Shown here: positions 10,429-20,164 of the stretch, piece by piece | How positions within the stretch are numbered: the stretch's first letter is position 1 | Layout of the letters: each line of letters opens with the position of its first letter | Assembly: GCA_947488615.1 (NCBI GenBank) | Contig: CANKZU010000009.1 | Location: 1-64,000 of the forward strand | Length of the DNA stretch: 64,000 nucleotides | Reading direction: 5' to 3' | Source of the DNA: an uncultured Aurantimonas sp. | GTDB lineage: Bacteria; Pseudomonadota; Alphaproteobacteria; Rhizobiales; Rhizobiaceae | Made by a program: the position numbers and the translations under genes | Notes under the pieces: generated by a model | Seen by the model: only the letters and a program-made list of their open reading frames with translations | Database searches by the model: none | What the model was told of the DNA's origin: nothing

Positions 10429-11262
10429 TCAGGCATCCGCAAGGCGCGCGGCGCGAACGCCGCCAGCGAGATCGCGCACCAGATCGGTGACCGCCGTCAC
10501 CGTGCCGGCTCCCGGACGGCCCTCGGTCAGCGACGCCTCGATAGCGTTGATCAGCGCCGATCCGACGACGACGCCGTCGGCGGCCCGGCCGATCTCGCGG
10601 GCCTGTTCTGCGCTGCGCACGCCGAAGCCGACGCAGACCGGCAGGTTCGTGTGGCCCTTGATGCGCCCGACCGCGGCCGCGACCTTCGTGGCGTCCGGCG
10701 CGGCGGAGCCGGTGATGCCGGTGATCGACACGTAATAGACGAAGCCGGAGGTGTTCTTCAAAACCGCCGGCAGGCGCTTGTCGTCGGTGGTCGGCGTCGC
10801 GAGGCGAATGAAATTGAGGCCCTTGTCGAGGGCCGGCAGGCAAAGTTCGTCGTCCATCTCGGGCGGCAGATCCACGACGATCAGACCGTCGACCCCGGCG
10901 GTCAGCGCGTCCTGGACGAAGCGCTCGACGCCATAGACGTAGATCGGGTTGAAATAGCCCATCAGGATCAGCGGCGTCGTCGTGTCGCTTTCGCGAAAGG
11001 CGCCGACCATCGCCAGGGTCTTTTTCAGGCTTTCGCCAGCCTTCAGGGCGCGCAGGCCAGCCTTCTGAATCGCCGGGCCGTCGGCCATCGGATCGGAAAA
11101 CGGCATGCCGAGCTCGATGATGTCGGCGCCGGCACTGGGCAGCGCCCTGACGATTTCAAGCGCCGTATCATGGTCCGGATCGCCCGCCATGACGAAGGTG
11201 ACAAGAGCGGGGCGGTTCTTTTCGGACAGCGCCCGGAACCGGTCTTCGATGCGTGTGGTCAT
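10429..11262 (-). CDS. trpA: TrpA, tryptophan synthase alpha chain
   Basis: Cleaves indole-3-glycerol phosphate to indole, which is channelled to TrpB. The 277-residue TIM barrel shows the catalytic segment [15 protein letters not shown] with Glu50 and Asp61, and the phosphate-binding [12 protein letters not shown] region. It lies in a minus-strand run trpF-trpB-(coiled-coil gene)-cutA-trpA-accD-folC, so tryptophan synthesis is probably co-transcribed with the first step of fatty-acid synthesis, as in other Rhizobiales. The start ATG is 1 bp from the cutA stop. Confidence 0.96.
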   Translation of the reverse strand: MTTRIEDRFRALSEKNRPALVTFVMAGDPDHDTALEIVRALPSAGADIIELGMPFSDPMADGPAIQKAGLRALKAGESLKKTLAMVGAFRESDTTTPLILMGYFNPIYVYGVERFVQDALTAGVDGLIVVDLPPEMDDELCLPALDKGLNFIRLATPTTDDKRLPAVLKNTSGFVYYVSITGITGSAAPDATKVAAAVGRIKGHTNLPVCVGFGVRSAEQAREIGRAADGVVVGSALINAIEASLTEGRPGAGTVTAVTDLVRDLAGGVRAARLADA

Positions 11263-11263
11263 G

Positions 11264-11584
11264 TCAGGCTTTCGTCACTTCGGCGATCCACTCGGCGGTC
11301 GCCGCGTCCACATGGTCGACGGCAAAGCCGACGATCGCGGGCGTCTCGTAGGGATGATGCGCGCGGATTGCTTCCGCGCAGGCATCGAACAGATCGGCCC
11401 GGGTCTTGATCGTCAACGGCCATTCGTCGTGCCGCTCCTTCTTGCCCTGCCACAGATAGCGGCTGTCCACCTCCTTGCCGATATTGCAGCAGGCGGCAAG
11501 CCGCCCGTCGAGAAGTACATGCGACAGCTCGCGCGCGACCTCAAGCGTCGGGCAGGTCACGTGGATTTCGACGATGTCGGTCAT
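11264..11584 (-). CDS. cutA: CutA, divalent-ion tolerance protein
   Basis: Small trimeric PII-like protein of the CutA1 family, linked historically to divalent-cation tolerance; its molecular role is unsettled. The 106-residue product from [12 protein letters not shown] has the family hallmarks [17 protein letters not shown] and [13 protein letters not shown] longer frame (to 11635) would overlap the upstream coiled-coil gene, so the ATG at 11584 is preferred. It is inserted between trpB and trpA with very tight spacing to trpA. Confidence 0.93.
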   Translation of the reverse strand: MTDIVEIHVTCPTLEVARELSHVLLDGRLAACCNIGKEVDSRYLWQGKKERHDEWPLTIKTRADLFDACAEAIRAHHPYETPAIVGFAVDHVDAATAEWIAEVTKA

Positions 11585-11591
11585 GGCGCCC

Positions 11592-11882
11592 TCAAAGGAA
11601 CAGCACCCGAAGGAAAACCGCGACGCCGAGCGCAATCAACACGCCGAGCATCCACTTTATCAGGCTCATTTCGCCGCGAAGTCCCTGCATCTCCAACCGA
11701 AGATCGCCGTTCAGCTTGGCCATTTCCACGCGCATCTTCTGATTGTCGTCCCGAAGATCGGTGAACTTGCGCTCCATATCCTGATTCGATGATGCCATGC
11801 TCTCCGCGGCGCGCCGCGCCTTCGCCTCATCGGCGCCGGCGCTCATGAGCGCGTCATAAAGCTCGGTCATCATGATATTCAT
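11592..11882 (-). CDS. Small coiled-coil membrane protein of unknown function
   Basis: 96 residues with no family I recognise securely. Residues of about 15-70 are charged and heptad-like (RKFTDLRDDNQKMRVEMAKL), typical of a coiled coil, followed by one hydrophobic helix near the C-terminus (WMLGVLIALGVAVFLRVLFL). The architecture resembles small DUF1640-like coiled-coil proteins anchored by a C-terminal membrane segment. MNIMM at the start offers a second ATG five codons in. It lies 7 bp before cutA inside the trp cluster, so it is probably co-transcribed. Confidence 0.7.
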   Translation of the reverse strand: MNIMMTELYDALMSAGADEAKARRAAESMASSNQDMERKFTDLRDDNQKMRVEMAKLNGDLRLEMQGLRGEMSLIKWMLGVLIALGVAVFLRVLFL

Positions 11883-11919
11883 CGCGCGTACTCGACGGTC
11901 TGATCCGTTCCGCAGGTTA

Positions 11920-13136
<1,217 letters not shown>

Positions 13137-13140
<4 letters not shown>

Positions 13141-13817
13141 GAGGCACGAGCCTTTCTCGCCGGCTCGTCCATGCGGAGACGATCCAGCGCGTCGAAGAAT
13201 GAATGAATGCGGCCGACATCCTTGACGCCAGGCGCGCTCTCGACACCGGACGACACGTCGATGCCGGACGGCCGCGCGATACGGATGGCATCGACGACGT
13301 TGTCGGCGTCGATCCCACCGGAAAGCATGTAGGGCGGAGCCGGGTCAAGGCCGGCGAGAATCCGCCAGTCGAAGGCGACGCCGTTGCCGCCGGGAAGGTC
13401 GGAGCCCTTCGGCCGCTTGGAATCCAGCAGCAGGCGGTCGGCGGCGCCGAGATAATCCGCGATTGCGGCAAGGTCGGCGGCCTCGGCGACCGGCAGCGCC
13501 TTCATCATCTTCAGACCGGTCGACGCCTTGATCGCGGCGACCCGCTCCGGGCTCTCCTTGCCGTGCAATTGCAGCCAATCCGGCCGCACCTCGGTCGCGA
13601 AACGCGCGACCAGATCATCGTCCGGATCGACGGTGACGATGACCGTCTCGGCGCGCCCCGCCACGGAGCCGACGAGCTCCGCCATCGCGGCGACGTCGAG
13701 ATGGCGCGGGCTCTTGGCGAAATGCACGAAGCCGACATGGCTCGCGCCACGCGCCAACACCGCCGCGATGGTCGCGAGCGTCGACAGGCCGCAGATTTTG
13801 ACGTCGAAGGGTCGCAA
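13137..13817 (-). CDS. trpF: TrpF, phosphoribosylanthranilate isomerase
   Basis: Converts N-(5-phosphoribosyl)anthranilate to the 1-deoxyribulose form in tryptophan synthesis. The 226-residue barrel has the N-terminal VKICGLS motif with the catalytic Cys9, and the C-terminal [12 protein letters not shown] motif carrying the catalytic Asp. It is the first gene of the minus-strand trpF-trpB...trpA cluster and overlaps trpB by 4 bp. I see no leader peptide or attenuator in the 109 bp before it. Confidence 0.95.
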
Positions 13818-13926
13818 GGAACGCTCTCCGGGTTAGGCAATGCTTGGTCGCCGATGAAGGCGCGCTGTCATGGCTTCTTATCGCGCCAGCGCCCATGATC
13901 TGTAAAGGACGCGGCCGCAGTCCGGG

Positions 13927-14712
13927 TCAAGCGCCGGCGAAGGCAATCGCATGCAGCCCGGCTCCATGCCGCTTCAGCCAGGTCTTGCCGTGGTCCATGC
14001 CGGGGCAAAGCTCCCGGCAGAGCGCCCAGAAGGCGGGTCCGTGGTTCATCTCGCGAAAATGCGCCACCTCATGGGCGACGAGATAATCGAGCACCTCCGG
14101 CGGGGCCATGACGATCCGCCAGGAAAAGGCCAACCGCCGGTCGACGGTGCAGGAGCCCCAGCGGCTTTTCGTGTCCTTCAGCGCCATCGCCCGTGGACGC
14201 AGACCCACGGTGGCCGCGTGGCGGTCGACGCAAGCTTGCAGATCATGCCGCGCCTCGCGCTTCAGCGCCTCGACGACGCGGCGGGAAAAATGCTCCGGCT
14301 CGCCGCCGACGAAGAGATGCGCCACGCCGTCCACGGCCTCGAAGCGGCTGGCGCGGCGCTCGGATGCCTGGACCAGCCGCAATGGCCCGCCCCGAAACGG
14401 GATGGTCGCGCCGTCCACTGCTGCGATCCGGTCGGGCGCCCGCGCGACGCGCTCCTCCACCCAGCCGCGATGCCGCTCGAGAAATTCCGCGATCGCCCGC
14501 ACCGGCACCTTTTGCGGCGCCGTGACGACGATTCCGGTTCCGCCCGGAGCAAGCCGCAGGATCAACCGCTTGGCGCGCGGATTGCGGCGCACCGTCACCG
14601 GGACCGGGCCGGCGGCAAGGTCCAGGCGCTCGGGGATGGCGGGCGTATTCGCATTCCGCCGGGAGAAGAAAAGCGACATCGGCAAGACGAACCGTTCCTC
14701 GAAGCAGCCCAT
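13927..14712 (-). CDS. YgjP/M48-type metallopeptidase-like protein (DUF45)
   Basis: A 261-residue protein of the YgjP-like (DUF45, M48-related) zinc metallopeptidase family. The zinc site HEVAH (His214, His218), with His224 in FREMNHGPAFW, is near the C-terminus, preceded by the family motif KSRWGSCTVDRRL. The role is unproven in most bacteria; homologues sit in the SprT/UTP-pyrophosphatase-associated group. A start at the internal MSLFFSRRN (12th codon) is equally plausible. The gene stands alone between trpF and DUF2852. Confidence 0.85.
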   Translation of the reverse strand: MGCFEERFVLPMSLFFSRRNANTPAIPERLDLAAGPVPVTVRRNPRAKRLILRLAPGGTGIVVTAPQKVPVRAIAEFLERHRGWVEERVARAPDRIAAVDGATIPFRGGPLRLVQASERRASRFEAVDGVAHLFVGGEPEHFSRRVVEALKREARHDLQACVDRHAATVGLRPRAMALKDTKSRWGSCTVDRRLAFSWRIVMAPPEVLDYLVAHEVAHFREMNHGPAFWALCRELCPGMDHGKTWLKRHGAGLHAIAFAGA

Positions 14713-14760
14713 CGCCGCGATTCGATCCCCACCCTACAGCGGAGCCCGCCGACACGCGAC

Positions 14761-14795
14761 AAAAAGACGGCGGCGTTCGAGAGAACGCCGCCGTC
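14761..14795 (-). terminator. Intrinsic terminator after the DUF2852 gene
   Basis: A perfect 13-bp stem, GACGGCGGCGTTC (14766-14778) with GAACGCCGCCGTC (14783-14795), and a 4-base loop. On the minus strand it is followed by TTTTT (14761-14765), 25 bp past the DUF2852 stop codon. Confidence 0.9.
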
Positions 14796-14819
14796 GCATC
14801 ATGCACACTGCTTGGCCGG

Positions 14820-15248
14820 TCAGGCGGGCTGGCCGTCGATGGTCTGGCCGCTAGTCTGGTTCTGGCGATCGGCCATGAAGCGGTCGAACTCCTGCTGGTC
14901 CTTGGCCCGGCGCAGCTCGCGGGCATAGGATTCGAACTCGGCCGCCGCTTCATTCAACTTGCGGCGCTCCTGGTCGAGGCGGGACAGCTCCTTTTCACGC
15001 CAGTCGTCGAAGGCGACGTTGCCGGTGCGGGTCTCGGCGAAGGGGTTGACCGCGCCGGTGCGCTTCAGTCCGCCGAAGAAACGGTCGGTCGAACGGTTGA
15101 CGTCCCGCCGGAAGCTCTCCAAACGATCACCCCAGAGAATGTAGGCGAGCATCGCCAGGCCGAGGGGCCAGTAAATCATGAAACCGACCACCATCAATGC
15201 TATGGTCGCGGGCGTCCAGGCCGGACGGATCAAGGCTTGCGAAGTCAT
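14820..15248 (-). CDS. DUF2852 membrane protein
   Basis: 142-residue protein from MTSQALIRPAWTP. It has one or two hydrophobic helices at about 12-37 (IALMVVGFMIYWPLGLAMLA, then YILWGD) and a long charged C-terminal helix rich in Arg/Glu/Asp that is probably a coiled coil (KELSRLDQERRKLNEAAAEF). This matches DUF2852, a family restricted largely to alphaproteobacteria and of unknown function. A longer frame begins at 15290, but the extra residues are not family-like. It is a monocistronic gene ended by the hairpin at 14761-14795. Confidence 0.85.
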   Translation of the reverse strand: MTSQALIRPAWTPATIALMVVGFMIYWPLGLAMLAYILWGDRLESFRRDVNRSTDRFFGGLKRTGAVNPFAETRTGNVAFDDWREKELSRLDQERRKLNEAAAEFESYARELRRAKDQQEFDRFMADRQNQTSGQTIDGQPA

Positions 15249-15491
15249 CGCAGACTGTTCCTTTCGAGAATGGCCGCGACGCGCAAGCATCGCGGGGGCT
15301 TCGACAATTCGATGCGGTAGTATTCAGATGGTGAGGGTGGTTCGCCCGTTCAATTGCCTGCAAGCGAAAATCAGCATCGGGCAGCGCGAAAACCTTTGGC
15401 CGGACGCAGCGAACCCGGTTCCCGACGCCCCTTGGAGACACGGCGTTATTCGCGTCCGGCGGCCGTCGGCGGCGGCGGGAAAGCGGATGAA

Positions 15492-15935
15492 TTGAGCGTC
15501 CTTGCCGCCTGTTTCGGCCTGTTCTGGGGCGCCTTCCTGGCCGCGACCATCCTGCCCGGCGCGTCCGAACTCCTGCTGATCGCGCTGATCGCGGAAGGCA
15601 TCGCCGACCCCTGGCTGCTGGTTCTTGTGGCGGGAATCGGCAACACCTTGGGCTCGGTCGTGAACTGGTTCTGCGGCCGGTTCCTGCTGCGCTATCAGGA
15701 GCGTCGCTGGTTTCCGGTGAAGCCGAAGCAGCTGGAGGCGGCGACGCGCTTCTTCAATCGCTATGGGGTCTGGACTCTGCTGTTCGCCTGGTCGCCGCTC
15801 GGCGGCGACGCGCTGACGGTCATTGCCGGGACGTTGCGGGTACCGCTGGTCCCGTTTGTCGTGCTGGTCGCGATCGGCAAATTCGCGCGCTATGTGGTGG
15901 TCGCGGGTGCGACACTCGCCTGGCCGGGGCTTTGA
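15492..15935 (+). CDS. YqaA/DedA-type inner-membrane protein
   Basis: About 147 residues, nearly all hydrophobic, with the features of the YqaA (VTT/DedA-related) family: GASELLLIALIAEGI near the start, then GIGNTLGSVVNWFCGR, then FNRYGVWTLLFAWSPLGGD. The family is implicated in membrane lipid and proton-motive homeostasis, but this subgroup is uncharacterised. The frame is open from 15354, yet the family begins at LSVLAACFGLFWG. I therefore place the start at the TTG at 15492, preceded by GGGAAAG. It is followed on the same strand by the ceramidase-like gene. Confidence 0.8.
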   Translation: MSVLAACFGLFWGAFLAATILPGASELLLIALIAEGIADPWLLVLVAGIGNTLGSVVNWFCGRFLLRYQERRWFPVKPKQLEAATRFFNRYGVWTLLFAWSPLGGDALTVIAGTLRVPLVPFVVLVAIGKFARYVVVAGATLAWPGL

Positions 15936-16004
15936 TCGCGGCCGGCTCGAGCATTCGACGCTCTATGCTGGCGTAGCCCCGCCCGGAGGCGCATTCTTCG
16001 CGTC

Positions 16005-16658
16005 ATGGACCTGACGGCACCCATCGACGCCTATTGCGAGCGGATCGGCACGGCCTTCTGGGCCGAACCGCTCAACGCCTTGTCGAATGGCGCGTTCTTC
16101 GCCGCGGCGGCGTTGGGGCTCTGGTACTGGCGACGGGCGCCGGGCAGAGACCGGCCGAGCCTCTATCTCATCGGTCTCGTCGCGATCATCGGAACCGGCT
16201 CGTTTCTGTTCCATACCTTCGCGAACCGATGGTCGAGTTTCGCCGACGTCATCCCCATCGCGATCTTTATCTTTGCCTATTTCGGCCTCGCGCTCCGCCG
16301 CTTCGTGGGTCTGTCTCCGCTGGCGGCATTTGTCGGAACGCTCGCCTTCCTCGCGGCCTCCCTGGCGGCCGAGCCGCTGCTCGCTCCGCATCTCGGATCG
16401 TCGGCCGGCTACGTGGCCGGACTTTTCGCATTGTACGCCATTGGCGGCTATCTCGTTGCGCGGGACCATCCCGAGGGCTGGCCGGTGTTCGCCGCCGGCG
16501 GGGTCTTCACCGTCTCGCTGGCTTTTCGGATGGTCGACCTGCCGCTCTGCCCGGATTGGCCGCGCGGCACCCACTTCCTCTGGCACACACTCAATGCGGC
16601 AACGCTAGGGCTCCTGCTCGTCGCGGCAGTCCGCGGCGCGCCTCCCAAACTAGGATGA
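16005..16658 (+). CDS. Ceramidase-domain (CREST superfamily) membrane protein
   Basis: 217 residues with seven predicted hydrophobic segments. The CREST-type metal-site residues appear in order: Glu21 and Asn24 in EPLNALSNG, the motif GTGSFLFHTF with a His, an Asp in SFADVIPI, and the C-terminal HFLWHTLNA with two His. These match alkaline ceramidase/adiponectin-receptor-like hydrolases of the inner membrane. Bacterial members lack assigned substrates; a lipid amide is a reasonable guess only. The ATG at 16005 is a clean start (MDLTAPIDAYCERIG). Confidence 0.82.
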   Translation: MDLTAPIDAYCERIGTAFWAEPLNALSNGAFFAAAALGLWYWRRAPGRDRPSLYLIGLVAIIGTGSFLFHTFANRWSSFADVIPIAIFIFAYFGLALRRFVGLSPLAAFVGTLAFLAASLAAEPLLAPHLGSSAGYVAGLFALYAIGGYLVARDHPEGWPVFAAGGVFTVSLAFRMVDLPLCPDWPRGTHFLWHTLNAATLGLLLVAAVRGAPPKLG

Positions 16659-16781
16659 AATCGCACCGATTCCAGCAAGTGAGCGCCAAAATGCCAGCCG
16701 GAAACCGATGGATTGAGACCCGCGCGCGCCGCCAATGACGGCATAGCTCAGACAGGCGCCCGGCACCGGGACCTGTTCCCC

Positions 16782-16819
16782 AAAAAAATGGCCGGACGCC
16801 TCCCCCGAAGCATCCGGCC
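16782..16819 (-). terminator. Intrinsic terminator after the L,D-transpeptidase gene
   Basis: On the minus strand GGCCGGATGC pairs with GCGTCCGGCC (16810-16819 with 16790-16799, one G-T pair) across a 10-base loop. A T tract follows (the A run at 16782-16788 of the plus strand). Confidence 0.85.
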
Positions 16820-16869
16820 GTGGCGGTCCCCCGCCTTATAAAACTGTCGCGCCGCGACCGCGCGGCTGG

Positions 16870-17616
16870 TCAGGCGCCTGCGTAACCCGCCGCCATCCGC
16901 TCCTTGCCCTGCTTGACGACCACACGGGCATCCATCGGCACGCGTTCGTACAGATCGATGATGTCCTGGTTCATCAGACGGATACATCCCGACGACGCGG
17001 CCGTGCCGATCGTCCACCATTCCGGCGTTCCGTGCAGGCGGAACAGCGTGTCCTTGCCACCCTGGTAGAGGTAGAGGGCGCGGGCACCGAGCGGGTTGGC
17101 CAGGCCAGGATCCATTCCCTCGCGATAAGGCTCGAGCTCCGGCTTGCGGTCGATCATCTCGGCCGGCGGAAACCATTTCGGCCAGGACCGTTTGGCGCGA
17201 ATATTCGCGTCGCCCGACCAGGAGAAGCCGGCGCGGCCGACACCGATACCGTAACGCATGGCCATGCCGTCGGCTTCGACCACATAGAGGAACCGGTTTG
17301 GCGTATCGACCACGACCGTCCCCGGCTGGTATTGGCGTCCGTCCTCGAAGCTCACCCGCTGGCGCAGAAATTGCGGATCGATCTTGTCCGTCGGGATTCC
17401 CGGCAGCGCAAATCCTTCATCGACCACGGCGCCATAGCCCAGCTTGGTCGCAGCGCCGGCGCTGCCTTCGGTCGGCAGGGAATCGGGCGCCGTATAGGCG
17501 GCGACCTGCGCATTGCCCGACGGCGTCAGCGACGCGCGCTCGGATGTCGCGCACCCCGCCATCGTCGCGACCGACAGTAGAGCAGCGCCTGCAAGGATAA
17601 TCTGTCTCATCTTCAT
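16870..17616 (-). CDS. L,D-transpeptidase lipoprotein (YkuD family)
   Basis: Periplasmic enzyme of the YkuD/ErfK family that forms 3-3 cross-links in peptidoglycan or attaches proteins to it. From MKMRQIILAGAALLSVATMAGC the protein has a lipoprotein signal peptide with lipobox MAGC, so it should be lipid-anchored. The catalytic block RLHGTPEWWTIGTAASSGCIRL shows the HGT...SxGCIR(L) signature with the nucleophilic Cys. The frame extends upstream to 17739, but that part adds a non-signal segment, so I chose 17616. Length is 248 residues. Monocistronic, ended by the hairpin at 16782-16819. Confidence 0.92.
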   Translation of the reverse strand: MKMRQIILAGAALLSVATMAGCATSERASLTPSGNAQVAAYTAPDSLPTEGSAGAATKLGYGAVVDEGFALPGIPTDKIDPQFLRQRVSFEDGRQYQPGTVVVDTPNRFLYVVEADGMAMRYGIGVGRAGFSWSGDANIRAKRSWPKWFPPAEMIDRKPELEPYREGMDPGLANPLGARALYLYQGGKDTLFRLHGTPEWWTIGTAASSGCIRLMNQDIIDLYERVPMDARVVVKQGKERMAAGYAGA

Positions 17617-17856
17617 AACGAATGCCAAGTTGGGTGCGATGGATAGAGCGGCCGCTATGCGAACCGCGCGGGTCTGACTGCCGACCATCTGAAGCCGTCT
17701 CTTCGTTAAGCCGCACAATTTGTTGAAGCAATGACCCACTATGGCACGTGGATGGTTAATAAGCGCTTTGTTGCCGCCGGGTGACAGTTGACGGAGCCGG
17801 TGGCGGCGACATCTCCTTCACGTCGAGATGATCGAAGCCACCAACGAGGACGTCTC

Positions 17857-18258
17857 ATGAATATCGGGGAAGCATCCCGGTTGTCGGGTCTGCCGCCGAA
17901 GACGGTCCGGTATTATGAGGAAGTGGGGCTGATAAAGCCGGCCAGGGCGACCAACGGCTATCGCTGCTACCGTGACCGCGACGTGCACATGCTGCGTTTT
18001 TTGCAGCGCTCGCGCTCGCTGGGCTTTACCATAGAAGAGGCGCGGCGGCTGCTGTCGCTGTACGAAGATTCCAACCGCAAGAGCGAGGATGTCAAACGCC
18101 TCGCCAATTCGCGGATCGCGGAGATCGACCGCAAGATCGCGGAACTGAAGTCGCTGAAACGCGCGCTCGCGGATCTCGCCGAGCAATGCCATGGCGATCA
18201 GGCCCCCGACTGTCCCATCCTCGACGAAATCGCCGGAACCATACGGGCGGAGGCGTAG
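17857..18258 (+). CDS. cueR: CueR-type copper-responsive MerR regulator
   Basis: MerR-family activator of 133 residues: N-terminal helix-turn-helix (MNIGEASRLSGLPPKTVRYY), a dimerisation coiled coil, and a C-terminal metal loop CHGDQAPDC with seven residues between the cysteines. That loop is the Cu(I)/Ag(I)-sensing signature of CueR. CueR twists a long-spacer promoter to activate copA or multicopper oxidase genes. None of those genes is adjacent here, so its targets must be elsewhere. The ATG at 17857 was chosen over the longer frame at 17788. Confidence 0.9.
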   Translation: MNIGEASRLSGLPPKTVRYYEEVGLIKPARATNGYRCYRDRDVHMLRFLQRSRSLGFTIEEARRLLSLYEDSNRKSEDVKRLANSRIAEIDRKIAELKSLKRALADLAEQCHGDQAPDCPILDEIAGTIRAEA

Positions 18259-18294
18259 ACTCAATCAAGTGAGTTCGGAATGCGGGCGATGTCC

Positions 18295-18311
18295 GCCGGT
18301 CCGGCTTTTTT
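18295..18311 (+). terminator. Possible weak terminator after cueR
   Basis: A short GCCG/CGGC stem (18295-18298 with 18302-18305) with a 3-base loop is followed by TTTTTT, 37 bp past the cueR stop. The stem is only 4 bp, so the call is tentative. Confidence 0.4.
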
Positions 18312-18372
18312 GTTTCTGGTTTGTTTCCATTTTCACTTGCCGCCGATCGTCCGCACGGCCTATCTGTGACGC

Positions 18373-18888
18373 ATGCCGCTCGTTTCTCCCTTTGCGGTCG
18401 ATCCGCTCGTCGATGGACGCCAGTCGGAGCGCGCCTTGATGGTGCGCCGCGGCGTGCAGCGGCTGATGACCGCGCGACGCGTTGCACTGCTTCCCGAAAT
18501 GCCGCTGGCGTCCGGTCGGCGCGCGGATCTGATCTGTCTTTCGGATAAGGGCGATTTTTCGATCGTGGAGATCAAGACCTCGGTCGAAGATTTTCGCGTC
18601 GACCGCAAATGGCCGGACTACCGGCAGCACTGCGACCGGCTGTATTTCGCCACCCATCCGGGCGTGCCCGTTGATATTTTTCCGCAGACCTGCGGCCTGA
18701 TCGTCTCGGACGGCTATGCGGCCGAAATCCTGCGGGACGCACCGGAGGAAAGGATGGCGGCCGCAACCCGCAAGGCGCTGATGCTGCGCTTCGCCCGATT
18801 GTCCGCCGACCGCCTTTTGCAGGCGGAATGGGCGGCCAACCCCTTCATGACCGGCGCTCAGGAGATCGACTTAGCGAACGAGGATTGA
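18373..18888 (+). CDS. mmcB: MmcB-family DNA repair protein
   Basis: 171-residue protein of the MmcB family, a PD-(D/E)XK-like nuclease fold found in alphaproteobacteria. In Caulobacter the gene is LexA/SOS-linked and protects against mitomycin C. The fold's motif is visible as RRADLICLSDKGDFSIVEIKT (Asp, then Glu-x-Lys), followed by DRKWPDYRQHCDRLYFA. I see no obvious LexA box (GTTC-N7-GTTC) in the 114 bp upstream. It converges with actR. Confidence 0.88.
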   Translation: MPLVSPFAVDPLVDGRQSERALMVRRGVQRLMTARRVALLPEMPLASGRRADLICLSDKGDFSIVEIKTSVEDFRVDRKWPDYRQHCDRLYFATHPGVPVDIFPQTCGLIVSDGYAAEILRDAPEERMAAATRKALMLRFARLSADRLLQAEWAANPFMTGAQEIDLANED

Positions 18889-18892
18889 GGCG

Positions 18893-19477
18893 CTAGCGCG
18901 GCGCCCGCTTGGCGAGGATGCGCTGCAATGTCCGCCGGTGCATGGACAGCCGCCGCGCCGTCTCCGAGACGTTACGGTCGCAAAGCTCGAAAATCCGTTG
19001 AATGTGCTCCCAGCGCACGCGATCGGCCGACATCGGGTTTTCCGGGGGCATGGCGCGCGCCTCGCCATTGCACGAAAGCGCGGCCACGATGTCGTCGATT
19101 TCCGCGGGCTTGGTCAGATAATCGATGGCGCCGAGCTTCACGGCGCTCACCGCCGTGGCGATGTTGCCATAGCCGGTCAGAACGATGGCGCGCACGTCCT
19201 CGCGCGCGGCCTGCAACGCCGCGATCACGTCGAGGCCCGTCCCGTCGCCGAGGCGCAGATCGACCACGGCGCAAGCCGGCGCCGAGCTTCGCAACCGCTG
19301 CAACCCCTCCGCGACGCTGTCGGCGGTCACCACGTCATAGCCACGCTGTTCCAGCGCCCGGCTCATCCGGAGCAAAAACGGTCGGTCGTCGTCGACCAGC
19401 AACAGCGAGCGGTCGCCGTCGGGCAGGCCGATCTGCTGCACTCCCTCAGGCATCTCTTCCCTCAACATCGAACGCAT
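18893..19477 (-). CDS. actR: ActR/RegA-type response regulator
   Basis: Redox/acid-responsive regulator of the ActR-RegA-PrrA family, controlling respiration, carbon and nitrogen fixation genes. The receiver domain (SLLLVDDDRPFLLRM; phospho-Asp in VVDLRLGDGTG; Lys in DYLTKPAEI) is followed by a short linker and a Fis-type helix-turn-helix (NVSETARRLSMHRRTLQRIL). Starts at 19477 (MRSMLREEM), 19468 and upstream 19510 are all possible. The partner sensor kinase (actS/regB), usually beside it, survives only as an apparent fragment at 19651-19900. Confidence 0.93.
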   Translation of the reverse strand: MRSMLREEMPEGVQQIGLPDGDRSLLLVDDDRPFLLRMSRALEQRGYDVVTADSVAEGLQRLRSSAPACAVVDLRLGDGTGLDVIAALQAAREDVRAIVLTGYGNIATAVSAVKLGAIDYLTKPAEIDDIVAALSCNGEARAMPPENPMSADRVRWEHIQRIFELCDRNVSETARRLSMHRRTLQRILAKRAPR

Positions 19478-19650
19478 TCCTCCGAGTCCGAAAACACGGC
19501 GCTGACGCAATGCGGGCGTCAGCCACCCAAATGCATGTTTGCGGCGACGGAATAATATCGCTCGGCGCCTTACGCATCGACATGACGCGCCGCGTCAAAT
19601 GCCGCTGTTCATTGCCCGGTATACGCGGGCGATGACCGATCGGATCATCA

Positions 19651-19900
19651 TCAAACGTCATTCGCCGGCCGAGTGGCCAAAAAAACCACCACCGGCCAGA
19701 CGACAGAGCCCTCCGCCACGCACCAGTGGTTACGGTCATCTCGGCGCTGGAACGGTCGAGCCAGGTCTTGGCAATGAACAGACCGAGACCCGGGCTCCGC
19801 CTCCAGCCTTGCGGTCCTCCGGTCCTTATCGGACGAAGAATGCGCAATTCACGGATGATAGCACGGTGGCACTGCGAGTGCGCAACCAGGAGTCGAATTT
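19651..19900 (-). pseudogene. Decayed sensor-kinase fragment, probably actS/regB
   Basis: On the minus strand the translation shows a histidine-kinase ATP-binding G2 box, SPGLGLFIAKTWLDRSSAE (19796 down to about 19740), preceded by an RTGG stretch. After a frame change it reads on as VVWPVVVFLATRPANDV to a stop at 19651, which resembles the end of an ActS/RegB kinase. The histidine, the membrane domain and most of the ATPase domain are missing, and no intact frame covers the motif. Its position directly upstream of actR is where actS normally lies. I infer loss by deletion and frameshift, though assembly error cannot be excluded. Confidence 0.55.
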
Positions 19901-20164
19901 CGCGCCGCGAAGCGTCGACCGCGATGGTACGTTTCCCGGCCACGACAACCCGCGCGGGTTCGGAGGGGGCGCCTCATTCCTAAAGCGGCGATGGCCAGTG
20001 CAATCGAACCAATCCGGCGCGGCGCGGGCGCGCGACATACTGTAGCGACGGCAGCGCAGGTCGGGCGTCCTATGTAGGCGGCAAAGGAATGGTTCGCTGG
20101 CGAATGGAACGCCGTGCCGGGCCGCTCGCTTACCTAGCAGATCCAATCATGAAGGGACCGACCC

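Noticed and set aside
9583..11409. Plus-strand frame of 608 residues opposite accD/trpA
   Set aside because: Shadow of accD and trpA with no domain of its own.
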